DNA of 64,000 bases, taken from assembly GCF_001514235.1 (NCBI RefSeq), contig NZ_KQ948943.1, forward strand, positions 80,445-144,444, written 5' to 3'. Positions 38,281 to 49,548 of the stretch are shown here, piece after piece (within the stretch, counting starts at the first letter, position 1; each line of letters starts with the position of its first letter). This DNA comes from Streptomyces caeruleatus. Lineage in GTDB: Bacteria > Actinomycetota > Actinomycetes > Streptomycetales > Streptomycetaceae. The notes below the pieces were generated by a model. That model saw nothing but the letters and a program-made list of their open reading frames with translations, searched no databases and was not told the origin of the DNA. Made by a program: the position numbers and the translations under genes.

Positions 38281-40368
38281 TCAATCTTCTGCGGATGCAC
38301 TACGGATTTCGCAGGCGTTAGCGTCTTGTTCCGGCTCGAAAGCGCCTTGCCGGGGCTCAGACACGGCCACATCGGACTCCCGAGGCTCCTCTCCCAGCAT
38401 CCGCTCGGCCGCGCCGCGGTGCAGCTGCGCCGCCGACGAGTCGCCGAGATGGTCCAGCGTGTCGGCGAGCCGCAGATGCAGGGCCCCCTGGAGCCGTACG
38501 TCCTCGGCGCGCCGTGCCCACTCCACCGCCTCCTGGCAGGTGCGCAGCGATTCCTCGGGCCGGCCGGCGTACTCCTGGACCCGGGCCAGCTCGCTCAACG
38601 CCCGTGCGTGCCCGGCGACATCGCCGTTCTTGCGGTGCCCGGCGATGGCGGCCCGCCAGTTGCGCAGCGCGTCGCCGTACCGGCCCGCATAGGTGTGCGC
38701 CTCGCCGATACGGCCGTACAGCCGGGCGGCGTCGGCCCGCTCGCCCCGGGCCAGCCGCTGGGCGAGCGCGCGGCCGAACCAGTCGGCGGCCCGGTCGTAG
38801 TCCCCGAGCTCCAGATGGGCGCCGCCTACGGATTCCATCGCGCGGCCGGTCGCGTACGGGTCGTTCGCGTCCCATCCGGCGTCCAGAGCGGCCCGATACC
38901 GCACCAGCGCCTCGCGGGTACGCCCCGTCCGGGCGTCGAGGTCGCCGAGGTTCAGCAGCGCGGCGGCCTTCTCGCGGGGCAGCTTCCGGCGCTCGGCGAC
39001 GTCGAGGACCAGGCTGTGGATGCCGTACAGGTCGGCGGCGGCCTCCTGGGTGCCTAGGTGCGCGACCATCGCCCTGACCAGCTGGGACATCAGTCGGCGT
39101 GCGAGGGTGTCCAGCTCGCCGTCGGCGACCGCGGCACGGGCCGAGGCCAGCAGGGCGGGCCTGCGGATGCCGAGCCACTCGGCGGCGGCACGCGGATTGG
39201 GGAAGCGCAGGGCCTGGGGCATGCCGAGGAGCTTCTGGCGGGTCTCGGGGCTGTCGGTCTCGGTGATCGCCCGGCACGACTGGAGCAGCCGTACGGTCCG
39301 CTCCAGCATCCGGGCGCGGGCGAGCTGGAGCTCGGCGGGGCGGTCCTGGGTCTCGGTGAGGGCCTTCAGGAGCGGGTGCAGACACGCCGGGACCTCGTAC
39401 TGCGGCAGCGGCGAATCCACGGCGTGCAGCAGGCCGAGGGCGACGACGTCGTCCAGGGTGGCGCGGGCGCCGTCCACCGAGCAGCCGGCGAGCGCGGAGG
39501 CGGTGTGCGGGTCGACGACGCCGCCCGGGGCGAGGGTGAGCAGCCGCAGTATCCGGGCCGCGGGCGTCGGCAGGGCGCCGTACACCAGGCGGAAGACCCG
39601 GCTGAGCGGGCTGCCCTCCTCGCCCTCGGCTCGTACCTGCTTGGCGAGGTCGGAGACGGCCACCTTGGGGCGGGCGGCGAGCCAGCGGCCGGCCAGCGTC
39701 AGCGCCGCCGGCTGGCCATGGCACACCTCGACGAGGCCCTCGGCGGCCCGCGGGTCGACGGTGATGCGGACCGAGCCGGCGTGCCGGGACAGCAGCTCCA
39801 CCGCCGACTTGGTGTCGAGGCCGCCGAGCGTGCAGGGCCGCACGTCCGGGATCCCGGTCAGCGGGCCGTGGGAGACGGCGACGACCAGGCACTCCGGGGC
39901 GTCCGGGAGCAGCGCGTCGACCTGCTCGGACTCGGCCGCGTCGTCGAGCAGCAGCAGGACCTGGCGGTCGGCGAGGGTCTTGCGGAGCTCCGCGGTGAGG
40001 TCGTCCTCGGCGGCGCCGGCCGGGGCGGGGCGGTCCACGGCGGCGAGCAGTTCGCGGGCGGTGCGCTCGACGGGGACGGGGGTGCCGTCGGGCTCGCTCA
40101 GGCGGGCACGCAGCACGCCGTCGGCGTAACGGTCCGCCACCTGCCGTACGAGCTCCTCGGCGAGCGCCGTGCGGCCCGAGCCGGGGCGGCCCGCGATGAG
40201 CAGCACGCGCGCGCGTGGCGCCTTGCGGCCGGAGAGGGTGTTCAGGCCCGCGCGCTCGATGTCGGCGCGGAGCTCCTTCAACTCACGGGTGCGGCCGAGG
40301 AATTGGTTCCCGGCGGAAGCCCGGGCGAACACCTGCACGCCGCCTGTGTCCACGACCTGATCCGTCAC
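38281..40368 (-). CDS. NB-ARC-like ATPase with TPR repeats
   Basis: A 695-residue protein. A short leader is followed by NQFLGRTRELKELR and the P-loop GRPGSGRTAL, where Arg replaces the usual lysine. LLLLDDA is a Walker B-like segment, and the HxG-type arrangement with RILRLLTLAPGG and a winged helix fits NB-ARC/STAND ATPases such as the central part of AfsR. From about residue 465 to 660, TPR units occur (ALLNLGDLDARTGRTREALVRYRAAL; YGRIGEAHTYAGRYGDALRNW). There is no DNA-binding domain, so it is not itself a SARP regulator. It may be a signal-dependent scaffold. GTG 40368 has GGGAG about 10 nt upstream. Confidence 0.8.
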   Translation of the reverse strand: MTDQVVDTGGVQVFARASAGNQFLGRTRELKELRADIERAGLNTLSGRKAPRARVLLIAGRPGSGRTALAEELVRQVADRYADGVLRARLSEPDGTPVPVERTARELLAAVDRPAPAGAAEDDLTAELRKTLADRQVLLLLDDAAESEQVDALLPDAPECLVVAVSHGPLTGIPDVRPCTLGGLDTKSAVELLSRHAGSVRITVDPRAAEGLVEVCHGQPAALTLAGRWLAARPKVAVSDLAKQVRAEGEEGSPLSRVFRLVYGALPTPAARILRLLTLAPGGVVDPHTASALAGCSVDGARATLDDVVALGLLHAVDSPLPQYEVPACLHPLLKALTETQDRPAELQLARARMLERTVRLLQSCRAITETDSPETRQKLLGMPQALRFPNPRAAAEWLGIRRPALLASARAAVADGELDTLARRLMSQLVRAMVAHLGTQEAAADLYGIHSLVLDVAERRKLPREKAAALLNLGDLDARTGRTREALVRYRAALDAGWDANDPYATGRAMESVGGAHLELGDYDRAADWFGRALAQRLARGERADAARLYGRIGEAHTYAGRYGDALRNWRAAIAGHRKNGDVAGHARALSELARVQEYAGRPEESLRTCQEAVEWARRAEDVRLQGALHLRLADTLDHLGDSSAAQLHRGAAERMLGEEPRESDVAVSEPRQGAFEPEQDANACEIRSASAED

Positions 40369-40547
40369 GGGGTCACACTCCCGTCCCACCGCACGCGCAA
40401 GCCCGCCGGGACTCCGGTTCGGGCGTATTCAGAGCCTAGTTCACGCTCTGCTACGTTCCGGGCGGAGCGTGGCGGGCACGGCGGGGACGTCCCCCGATCG
40501 GATCAGCAGATGGTAGGACCGGCACTTTCCGACGGGCCTCTCAGCAA

Positions 40548-40599
40548 CGCCCCAGGGGCGCGGGGCCGTGTCGATGTGCGGCTCCGCCGCTCGGGCGCG
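40548..40599 (+). repeat. Dispersed intergenic repeat, copy R3 (TGTCGATG subtype)
   Basis: CGCCCCAGGGGCGCGGGG followed by CCGTGTCGATGTGCGGCTC, nearly identical in order to R2 (22043-22094, opposite orientation). It lies just downstream of the NUDIX gene at 40639. Confidence 0.75.
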
Positions 40600-40638
40600 A
40601 CAAGCCACTACGGCGCCGCACCCGAACGAAGCCCCCAC

Positions 40639-41265
40639 CTACACCCCGAACGGCCTCGCGGGCCAAGGCGCCTCCGCCGGACGCAACCCCTCCACCCCGC
40701 CGGAGGCGCGCGCGGCGACCAGCGACAGGACGCCCACGACGAGGCAGTTGTTGTGCAGCTCGCCGGCGAGGACGCCCCGGACCAGCTCGTCGACCGGCAC
40801 GCGCGCGTGCTCCATGTCGGCCTCCTCGTCCTCCACCGCGAAGCGGTCGCCGTCCGCCTCGGACAGCCCGCGGGCGAGGAAGATCCGCACGGCCTCGTCG
40901 CAGCCGCCGGGGGTGGTGTAGACGTCCGTCAGGACCCGCCAGTCATCGGCCTTGACGTGGGCCTCCTCGTACAGCTCGCGCTGCGCGGCGTGCAGCGGGT
41001 TCTCACCGGGGATGTCGAGCAGTCCGGCCGGGATCTCCCACAGCTTCTCGCGCACCGGGTGGCGGTACTGCTTGATGAGCAGGACGCGGTCCTCGGCGTC
41101 GAGGGCGAGGACGGCCACGGAGCCCGGGTGGACCTGGTAGTCGCGTCGCACCACCGAGCCGTCGGGCATGACCACGTCGTCCGTGCGGACGGAGGTCTTG
41201 TTGCCGACGAAGGGGGTGTCCGTCGCCCGGATCTCCCACTCCTCGGGGGTGTCCTTGATCGTCAT
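40639..41265 (-). CDS. NUDIX hydrolase, ADP-ribose pyrophosphatase type
   Basis: A 208-residue enzyme. The NUDIX box is intact: G-LLDIPGENPLHAAQRELYEEAHV with the REL-EE residues. VLLIKQYRHPVREKLWEIPAG just before it and the domain-swapped N-terminal segment (DYQVHPGSVAVLAL) are those of ADP-ribose pyrophosphatases, which hydrolyse ADP-ribose to AMP and ribose 5-phosphate. The enzyme follows pyrG, an order also seen in Corynebacterium and mycobacteria. GGAAGG precedes the ATG. Its product links to the ADP-ribose theme of the nrtR cluster 10 kb away. Confidence 0.88.
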   Translation of the reverse strand: MTIKDTPEEWEIRATDTPFVGNKTSVRTDDVVMPDGSVVRRDYQVHPGSVAVLALDAEDRVLLIKQYRHPVREKLWEIPAGLLDIPGENPLHAAQRELYEEAHVKADDWRVLTDVYTTPGGCDEAVRIFLARGLSEADGDRFAVEDEEADMEHARVPVDELVRGVLAGELHNNCLVVGVLSLVAARASGGVEGLRPAEAPWPARPFGV

Positions 41266-41295
41266 GCCCTGCCCTTCCACGTGCGCAAAGGAAAA

Positions 41296-41329
41296 CCGGG
41301 GTGCCCACCTTTGAAGGTTTGCACCCCGG
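41296..41329 (-). terminator. Hairpin between pyrG and the NUDIX gene
   Basis: Outer stem CCGGGGTGC / GCACCCCGG (9 bp) with an inner stem ACCTT/AAGGT. It begins 20 bp after the pyrG stop and could end or attenuate pyrG transcription before the NUDIX gene. Confidence 0.65.
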
Positions 41330-41348
41330 CCACCGTACAACTCTCGTG

Positions 41349-43016
<1,668 letters not shown>

Positions 43017-43492
43017 GGCCAAGAGGGGGCTCCCGTGGTCGCGATCTTGAAGTGCGGTTCGGGGGTCATCACGCCCACCGGTCCACGGGCTACCAGGGTA
43101 TCAGCGACTAGGACCGATGGCTTCCGGCCACGCTCCGCACACGAGTCGGCACGGATCCGCACGCCCCACCTGTTTCCCACCCATCGGTCACCCATTGCTC
43201 ACCCGTTCGGCCGACCCGGGTTGCCCGGAGCGGCACGCAGATCATCTACGTGCGTCGTATCCTGCTCGGACATTCGCTGCCGGGCCCGGCCGGTAACACG
43301 GCACCACCCCTCGCCCGTAACCACCGGAACAACGAGAGCTCGTCAGTTCGTTGAGCAGAGATCGTCGAGAAGAGACTGTCGTTTTGCCTCACGGCGGAGA
43401 CGGCTGCTTTGCTTCACCGCTCAACGACGCATTACAAAACCCACCCCTTGACCGCACTAAGCGAGAGCCCCCTTGCCAGAAGAGGGGGTGAC
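43017..43492. other. Divergent intergenic region between pyrG and the GH15 gene
   Basis: These 476 bp hold two promoters. Near the GH15 start, TTGACC (about 43448) and CCCCC-ttgccagaaga-GGGGG (43469-43488) occur; the second overlaps the ribosome binding site and could hide it in a hairpin. No ORF with coding-like composition or RNA gene is recognisable. Confidence 0.4.
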
Positions 43493-45319
43493 GTGGCCGT
43501 TCGACTGGAGTTGCACGTGGCCGGGCGCATCGAAGACTACGCACTCATCGGAGACATGCAGACCGCGGCGCTGGTCTGCCGGGACGGCACAGTCGACTGG
43601 CTGTGCCTGCCCCGCTTCGACTCGCATGCCATCTTCGCCGGGCTGCTGGGCACAGAGGAACACGGCTTCTGGCGGCTCGGCCCCGCCCACGCCTCCGACG
43701 CCCCGCCGCCCACCGCGGCCCGGCGCACCTACCGCGGCGACTCGCTGATCCTGGAATCCGAGTGGGACACGCCGCGCGGCACGGTCCGAGTGATCGACTT
43801 CATGCCCCCGCGTGACGGCGCGCCCCAGCTGATCCGGATCGTGGAGGGCGTCTCGGGCCGGGTGCCGATGCGCTCGGCGCTGAGGATGCGTTTCTCGTAC
43901 GGGCGGGTCGTGCCGTGGGTGCACAAGCACGAGGGCCGTACGGTCGCCGTAGCCGGTCCAGACTCGGTGTGGTTCGACGCGGAGACCGAGACGTACGGCA
44001 AGTCGCTGACGACGTACTCGGACTTCACGGTCGCCCCGGGCGAACGGATCGCCTTCACCATCTCCTGGGAGCCCTCGCACAAGCAGCCGCCCGCGCTGCC
44101 GGAGCCGGAGCAGTCGCTGGAGGCGACGGAGGACTTCTGGCGGGAGTGGGTCGAGCACTGCACGTACCACGGGCCGTACCGCGAGGCGGTGATCCGCTCG
44201 CTGATCACGCTGAAGGCGCTGACGTACGCCCCGACGGGCGGCATCGTCGCGGCGCCCACCACCTCCCTGCCCGAGGACATCGGCGGCGTCCGCAACTGGG
44301 ACTACCGCTACACCTGGCTGCGCGACGCGGCGATCACCCTGTCCTCGCTGCTGCGCACCGGTTACCGCGAGGAGGCCCGCGCCTGGCGCGAGTGGCTGCT
44401 GCGGGCGGTCGCGGGCGACCCGGAGAACCTGCAGATCATGTACGGCATCGCCGGCGAGCGTGAGCTGGGCGAGGCCGAGCTGGACTGGCTGCCCGGCTAC
44501 GAGAACTCCGCCCCGGTCCGGGTCGGCAACGGCGCCGCGCACCAGCTCCAGCTGGACGTCTACGGCGAGGTCACCGAGGCCCTGCACCTCGCCCACATGA
44601 CGGGCCTGGCCCGCAACGACTACGCCTCGCTGCTCCAGCTCAAGCTGATCCGCTACCTGGAGGACCACTGGGACGAGCCCGACGAGGGCATCTGGGAGGT
44701 GCGCGGCCCGCGCCGCCACTTCGTGCACTCCAAGGTGATGGCCTGGGTCGCCGTCGACCGCACCATCAAGCTCATCGAGTCCGGCGACGCCGACGGCCCG
44801 CTGGAGCGCTGGCGCGAGCTGCGCGACGACATCCACCGGGACGTGTGTGAGAAGGGTTACGACAAGGAGCGCAACACCTTCACGCAGTCGTACGGCTCGA
44901 AGGAGCTGGACGCCTCGCTGCTGCTGATCCCGCAGATGGGCTTCCTGCCACCGGACGACAAGCGCGTCATCGGCACCATCGAGGCGATCCAGCGCGAGCT
45001 GTCCACCTCGGACGGCTTCATCCTGCGCTACCCGACCTCCAGCGGCGACGAGAACGTCGACGGCCTGCCCGGCGACGAGGGCGCCTTCCTCGCCTGCTCG
45101 TTCTGGATGGCCGACGACCTGGCGATGATCGGCCGCGTCGACGAGGCCCGCAAGCTGTTCGAGAAGCTGCTGTCGCTGCGCAACGACCTCGGTCTGCTGG
45201 CCGAGGAGTGGGACCCGCGCCTGCAGCGCCAGGTCGGCAACTTCCCGCAGGCCTTCAGCCACGTCCCGCTGATCGACACCGCCCTGCGGCTGACGGCGTC
45301 GGGGGCCTACGGCGGCTGA
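43493..45319 (+). CDS. GH15 family glycosidase, probably trehalase
   Basis: A 608-residue cytoplasmic protein. GRIEDYALIGDMQTAALV then GTVDWLCLPRFDS at the N-terminus is the start of the GH15 trehalase/glucoamylase-like family. The first catalytic segment is GGVRNWDYRYTWLRDAA and the second, with the general-base Glu, is GDEGAFLACSFWMADDL. Mycobacterial members of this type hydrolyse trehalose to glucose; related Streptomyces proteins may act on other alpha-glucosides. GTG 43493 follows GAGGGGGTG. There is no signal peptide, so the substrate is intracellular. Confidence 0.85.
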   Translation: MAVRLELHVAGRIEDYALIGDMQTAALVCRDGTVDWLCLPRFDSHAIFAGLLGTEEHGFWRLGPAHASDAPPPTAARRTYRGDSLILESEWDTPRGTVRVIDFMPPRDGAPQLIRIVEGVSGRVPMRSALRMRFSYGRVVPWVHKHEGRTVAVAGPDSVWFDAETETYGKSLTTYSDFTVAPGERIAFTISWEPSHKQPPALPEPEQSLEATEDFWREWVEHCTYHGPYREAVIRSLITLKALTYAPTGGIVAAPTTSLPEDIGGVRNWDYRYTWLRDAAITLSSLLRTGYREEARAWREWLLRAVAGDPENLQIMYGIAGERELGEAELDWLPGYENSAPVRVGNGAAHQLQLDVYGEVTEALHLAHMTGLARNDYASLLQLKLIRYLEDHWDEPDEGIWEVRGPRRHFVHSKVMAWVAVDRTIKLIESGDADGPLERWRELRDDIHRDVCEKGYDKERNTFTQSYGSKELDASLLLIPQMGFLPPDDKRVIGTIEAIQRELSTSDGFILRYPTSSGDENVDGLPGDEGAFLACSFWMADDLAMIGRVDEARKLFEKLLSLRNDLGLLAEEWDPRLQRQVGNFPQAFSHVPLIDTALRLTASGAYGG

Positions 45320-45386
45320 ACAGGACCGCCGGCCGAAGCCTGCCTACGCTGGGATCCATCAGCCCCTGCACGGAAGGGGGCGCCCC

Positions 45387-46769
45387 ATGGCCTCCCCATC
45401 GAAGGCGGGCGCGGCCCTCGCCGCGCTGCGCGAGGATCTCGCCGGTGACGTGTTCGCGCCGGGGGACTTCGGTTACGACGACGCGCGGGTCGTCTTCAAC
45501 ACCATGATCGACCGGCGGCCCGCGGTCATCGCCCAGTGCGTGGACGAGGACGACGTCGTCCGGGCCGTGCGGTTCGCCCGCGAGCTGGACCTGCACGTCG
45601 CGGTGCGCGGCGGCGGGCACAGCGTCGCGGGCATGGCGCTGAACGACAACGGTGTGGTGATCGACCTGCGCCATATGCGCGCCGTCACCGTGGACCCGGC
45701 GGCCGAGGCGGTACGGGTCGCGGGCGGGGCGACGATGAGCGACCTGGACCGCGCCACCGAGGTGTTCGGCCTCGCCACGACCGGCGGCCGGGCCTCGACC
45801 ACCGGTGTCGGCGGCTTCGTCCTCGGCGGCGGCACCGGCTGGCTGGACCGCTGGTGCGGGCTCGCCGTGGACAATCTGCTCGGCGTGGAGCTGGTCACCG
45901 CCGACGGCGGCCGGGTCCACGCGAGCCCCGACGAGAACCCGGACCTGTTCTGGGCCCTGCACGGGGGCGGCGGCAACTTCGGCATCGCCACCGCGATCAC
46001 CCTGAAGCTGCACGAGCTGCCCGAGTTCGCCATCGCGATGGTGCTGTACCGGCCCGAGTTCGCGCCGGACGCCGTACGCACCTTCCGGGACGTGATCGAG
46101 TCCGGCCCGGACGAGGTGAGCGGCGGCATCATCCACTTCACCGGCCCGCCCGAGGAGTTCGTACCGCCGTCCCTGGTCGGCGACCTGGTGTGCGGGGCGC
46201 TCCTGACGTACGCCGGTGCCGAGCAGGACATGCGCAAGTACGCCGAGCCGCTGCTGGCGCTGCCGCACGAGGCGGAGATCGTCGGCGCGATGCCGTACGC
46301 CGATGTGCAGTGCATGATCGACGATCCGCCCGGCATGCGGCACTACTGGTCGGCGGAGTACCTGACGGGCGCGCCGGACGACTTCGTCGACGTCTACTGT
46401 GCGGCCGGGCGGTCCATGCCCGTGCCGACCGGCACCCAGCACGTCCTCCTGCCGCAGGGCGGGGCGATCTCCGCCGGTCCGCACGAGTACCCGGTGCCGT
46501 ACCGGGACGCGCCCTGGGCGGTCCACCCGTACGGCATGTGGCAGGACCCGGCGGACGACGAGCGGTGCAGGCGGTGGGTGCGTGACGTCCGCGCGGACGT
46601 ACGGCCGTGGAGCAGCGGCGCGGTCTATCTGAACTTCATCGGCGACGAGGGCGCGGAGCGTGTGGTGGCCGGTCTGGGCGCCGGGAACACCCGTCGGCTG
46701 GCGGAGCTGAAGCGGCGCTACGACCCGGACAACGTCTTCCGGTTCAACCACAACATCCGGCCGGCCTGA
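45387..46769 (+). CDS. FAD-binding (PCMH/BBE-type) oxidoreductase
   Basis: A 460-residue flavoprotein of the berberine-bridge/6-hydroxy-D-nicotine oxidase group. The PCMH domain includes AVRGGGHSVAGMAL, whose His probably forms the 8-alpha-histidyl FAD bond. The second region, GVGGFVLGGGTGWLDR, has Ser-Thr where bicovalent members have Cys, so only one covalent link is expected. The C-terminal BBE segment is RYDPDNVFRFNHNI. Likely substrates are alcohols, sugars or alkaloid-like amines; none is indicated. It stands between the GH15 gene and a divergent-facing oxidoreductase. Confidence 0.86.
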   Translation: MASPSKAGAALAALREDLAGDVFAPGDFGYDDARVVFNTMIDRRPAVIAQCVDEDDVVRAVRFARELDLHVAVRGGGHSVAGMALNDNGVVIDLRHMRAVTVDPAAEAVRVAGGATMSDLDRATEVFGLATTGGRASTTGVGGFVLGGGTGWLDRWCGLAVDNLLGVELVTADGGRVHASPDENPDLFWALHGGGGNFGIATAITLKLHELPEFAIAMVLYRPEFAPDAVRTFRDVIESGPDEVSGGIIHFTGPPEEFVPPSLVGDLVCGALLTYAGAEQDMRKYAEPLLALPHEAEIVGAMPYADVQCMIDDPPGMRHYWSAEYLTGAPDDFVDVYCAAGRSMPVPTGTQHVLLPQGGAISAGPHEYPVPYRDAPWAVHPYGMWQDPADDERCRRWVRDVRADVRPWSSGAVYLNFIGDEGAERVVAGLGAGNTRRLAELKRRYDPDNVFRFNHNIRPA

Positions 46770-46775
46770 CCAGCG

Positions 46776-47735
46776 TCACCAGGCCTGCCGGAACGCCGTC
46801 AGGGTCCGTTCGCCGCCCGGGTCCGCGGCCGTCGCCGGGACGAGGGCGATCTCGTCGAGCCCGGCGTCGGCGTACTCCGCCACACGCGCGCGTACGGCGT
46901 CCAGGTCGCCCACCAGGCCGACCGTGCCGGCCGCCGCCGCGGGCAGTGCCCGGACCAGCGTGCCGGGGTCGGCGCCGGTACGGGCCAGCTCGACCGCCTC
47001 CCCGAAGCCGGCCGCCTCGAACATGTCGCTGTAGCCCGGCACCGTCAGATACCCGGCGACGCTGCGCAGGACCTGCGCGAGGGACTCCGGGTCCGGGTCG
47101 ACGGCGGCCGGCAACCAGGAGGCCAGCGTCGGTGGCGTACGGCCCGCGCGTTCGGCGGCCGCCGTCAGCTTGGCCCGCAGCGTCCGTACCTGGTCCGGCG
47201 AGACGATGTCGAGCAGCATCCGGTCGGCGTGCGTCGCGGCGGTGGCGACGGCCCGGTCGCCGAACGCGGCGACGGTGAGCGGGCCGCCGGGCGGCGGGAG
47301 GCGGCGCGGGAAGACGCTGCCGGGGACGATCGGCTCACCGGGCTCGCCGTGCAGGAAGACGCGCAGGGCCGCCGCGCAGGCCTCCATCGCCGCCGCGGGG
47401 CGCACGCGCGGCACCCCGTGCACACCCTCGACGACCCGCTTGCTGGACGTCCCCAGCGCCACCCCGACCGGCCGTCCGGTGACGGCGGCGACCGAGGCGG
47501 CACCCCGTGCGATCCCGAACGGCTCGCGCACCGACACCGCCACCGGACCAGCCGTCAGCGCGACCCGCTCGGTGGCCCGCCCGATGGCCGCGGCGAGGAC
47601 GAAGGAGTCCCAGGTCGGCCCCTCCCCCGCCCACACCTCCCGATATCCGAGCCGGTCGGCGGCCACCGCCACCCGCAGCGGCTCCTCGATGGGACTGTCG
47701 TCCTCCCGTGCCACGGCAACCACGCTGAAGTCCAT
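46776..47735 (-). CDS. F420-dependent LLM-class oxidoreductase
   Basis: A 319-residue luciferase-like TIM-barrel protein. FSVVAVAREDDSPIEEPLRVA at the start, YREVWAGEGPTWDSF, then AVSVREPFGIARGAASVA and GRPVGVALGTSSK match the coenzyme F420-dependent LLM group. Such enzymes transfer hydride between F420 and a variety of substrates. The C-terminal GLDEIALVPATAAD is the usual last strand. ATG 47735 is the natural start; longer readings merge with the antisense of pucR. It converges with the flavin oxidase 6 bp away and is divergent from the PucR gene. Confidence 0.85.
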   Translation of the reverse strand: MDFSVVAVAREDDSPIEEPLRVAVAADRLGYREVWAGEGPTWDSFVLAAAIGRATERVALTAGPVAVSVREPFGIARGAASVAAVTGRPVGVALGTSSKRVVEGVHGVPRVRPAAAMEACAAALRVFLHGEPGEPIVPGSVFPRRLPPPGGPLTVAAFGDRAVATAATHADRMLLDIVSPDQVRTLRAKLTAAAERAGRTPPTLASWLPAAVDPDPESLAQVLRSVAGYLTVPGYSDMFEAAGFGEAVELARTGADPGTLVRALPAAAAGTVGLVGDLDAVRARVAEYADAGLDEIALVPATAADPGGERTLTAFRQAW

Positions 47736-47852
47736 GCCGACGCCGCTACCCCGCCGCCCGCTTCCCAACCCGGCGCGATCGCCACCTCCGCGGCACAGGG
47801 TGCGAGGGTCCGGATATGTCGCGGCGGCGTGCCCGCGGGTAGCGTCCGCCTC

Positions 47853-49505
47853 ATGGACAGCGGTACGGGCGGTATGAGCAGCGGATTCGACACCCACAGC
47901 GCCGGGATCACCGTGCGCCGGGCGCTGGAGCTGCCCGGTCTGCGCAGCGGGCTCCCGGAGGTCCTCGCGGGCGCCGACCGGCTGGGGCGCACGGTGCGCT
48001 GGGTGCACGCGGGCGAGGTGCCCAACATCGCCTCGCTGCTGAAGGGCGGGGAACTTCTGCTGACCACGGGCTACGGCATCGGCACCCGCCCCGCCGACCA
48101 GCGCGCGTTCGTACGCACCCTCGCCGAGCGCGGTATCGCGGCCCTGGTCCTCGAACTCGGCACCCGCTTCACCAGGCTGCCGGCCACGCTGGTCGACACG
48201 GCACGCGCGGCCGGTCTGCCGCTGGTCCAGCTGCATCGCGAGGTGCCGTTCGTGACGGTCACCGAGGAGATACACACCGAGATCGTCAATGGCCACTACG
48301 CGCTGCTGCAGCGCGCGGAGGAGGTGCACCGCCGCTGCACGCAGGCCCTGCTCGGCGGCGGCGGAGTGCCCCAAGTGCTGGGCATCCTGGCTGACTTCAG
48401 CGGCAACCCGGTGTTCCTGGAGACAACGGACGGCCAGCTGCTGTACGCCGCCGGGGCAGGTCCGGAGGGTGCGGATCCGCTTCAGGTGTGGGAGGGGCTG
48501 CGCGGGCAGCACAAGGACGGGCCGCCGCCCGTCGGTTCGGTGCTGGTGGACGTTCCGGGGGGCGGCCCGGGGACGGTGTCGGTCCGGGCCCGTCTCGCGC
48601 TCCTTCCCGTACGGGGCCCTCTCGCGCCGGTGCACCGGATCGCCGCCGAGCGGGCCGCGGGCATCCTGGCCGTGGTGCTGATGCAGGCACGGCAGGAGGA
48701 GGAGCTGGCGGCGCGCGGGCGCGGCGACTTCCTGACCGACCTCGCGGAGGGCCGGGTCGCCGCCGAGGACGCCCCGGCACAGGCGCGCGTGCTGGGCTTC
48801 AAGCCGGGTGACGGCCCGCTGCTGCCGGTCGTGATGCGGTTGGGGGACGCCCTGGCGCCAGGCGGCGGCTGGGCGGTGCTGGCGCGCGCGGTCGGCGAGG
48901 AGCTGGCCTCCGTCGGTGTGCCGGTGCTGTTGGGCGTACGGCCCGTGGAGGGCCGGGTGCCGCTGCTGCTGGGCCTGCGTGCGGAGGCGGACCGGACGGC
49001 GGTCGCGGACCGGGTCGCGGTGGCGCTGCGGGCGGGCGTGGAGCGGGCCGGGGTGCAGCGGCCCGGGGCGCCGCCGCCGGTCGTGGTCGTCGGCGTGGCC
49101 GGCGGCTGGGCGGCGGCCTCGGCGGGCCTCAGACACGCGGCGGAGACGGCGACGGCGGCGCAGGGCCTGACCGACCGCCCCTGGTACGACGCCCGGCGGC
49201 TGGACATCGACCTGCTGCTGTGGCGGCTGCGGGACCACCCGGACCTCGCGGCCTTCGTGGACCGCGCGATCGGCCCGCTGCGCGACCACGACAACCGCTC
49301 GAAACCGCCCCTGCTGCCCACCCTGGAGACCTACTTGGCCCATGCGGGCCGCAAGGCGGAGACCGCCCGCGAGCTGCACCTCAACCGGCAGACCCTCTAC
49401 AACCGCCTCGCCCGCATCGGCGAGTTGCTCGGCACCGACCTCGACGACCCGCAGACGGTGCTGGCGTTGAGCCTGGCGCTGCGGGCGCGCAGACACGCGG
49501 GGTAG
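47853..49505 (+). CDS. PucR-family transcriptional regulator
   Basis: A 550-residue regulator. The N-terminal PucR domain covers about 20-140, with ITVRRALELPGLRSGLPEVLAG and the EIHTEIVNGHYALLQRAEE helix. A GGDEF-like/CdaR central part lies at about 280-440. The C-terminal helix-turn-helix is LPTLETYLAHAGRKAETARELHLNRQTLYNRLARI. Relatives regulate purine, amino-acid or sugar-acid catabolism. The F420-type gene starts 117 bp away in the other direction and is a likely target. ATG 47853 is the first good start; ATG 47874 is an alternative. Confidence 0.9.
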   Translation: MDSGTGGMSSGFDTHSAGITVRRALELPGLRSGLPEVLAGADRLGRTVRWVHAGEVPNIASLLKGGELLLTTGYGIGTRPADQRAFVRTLAERGIAALVLELGTRFTRLPATLVDTARAAGLPLVQLHREVPFVTVTEEIHTEIVNGHYALLQRAEEVHRRCTQALLGGGGVPQVLGILADFSGNPVFLETTDGQLLYAAGAGPEGADPLQVWEGLRGQHKDGPPPVGSVLVDVPGGGPGTVSVRARLALLPVRGPLAPVHRIAAERAAGILAVVLMQARQEEELAARGRGDFLTDLAEGRVAAEDAPAQARVLGFKPGDGPLLPVVMRLGDALAPGGGWAVLARAVGEELASVGVPVLLGVRPVEGRVPLLLGLRAEADRTAVADRVAVALRAGVERAGVQRPGAPPPVVVVGVAGGWAAASAGLRHAAETATAAQGLTDRPWYDARRLDIDLLLWRLRDHPDLAAFVDRAIGPLRDHDNRSKPPLLPTLETYLAHAGRKAETARELHLNRQTLYNRLARIGELLGTDLDDPQTVLALSLALRARRHAG

Positions 49506-49548
49506 GCATCGCGGGGGCGGACGCGCGGGCCGGCGTCCAGAACACCCC

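Noticed and set aside
46776..49496. A 906-residue minus-strand frame covering the LLM oxidoreductase and pucR
   Set aside because: Only the last 319 residues look like a protein; the rest is the antisense of the well-supported PucR gene.
49519..49538. Terminator between pucR and the glycosyltransferase
   Set aside because: The only inverted repeat is a 6-bp stem, too weak to call in DNA of this GC content.
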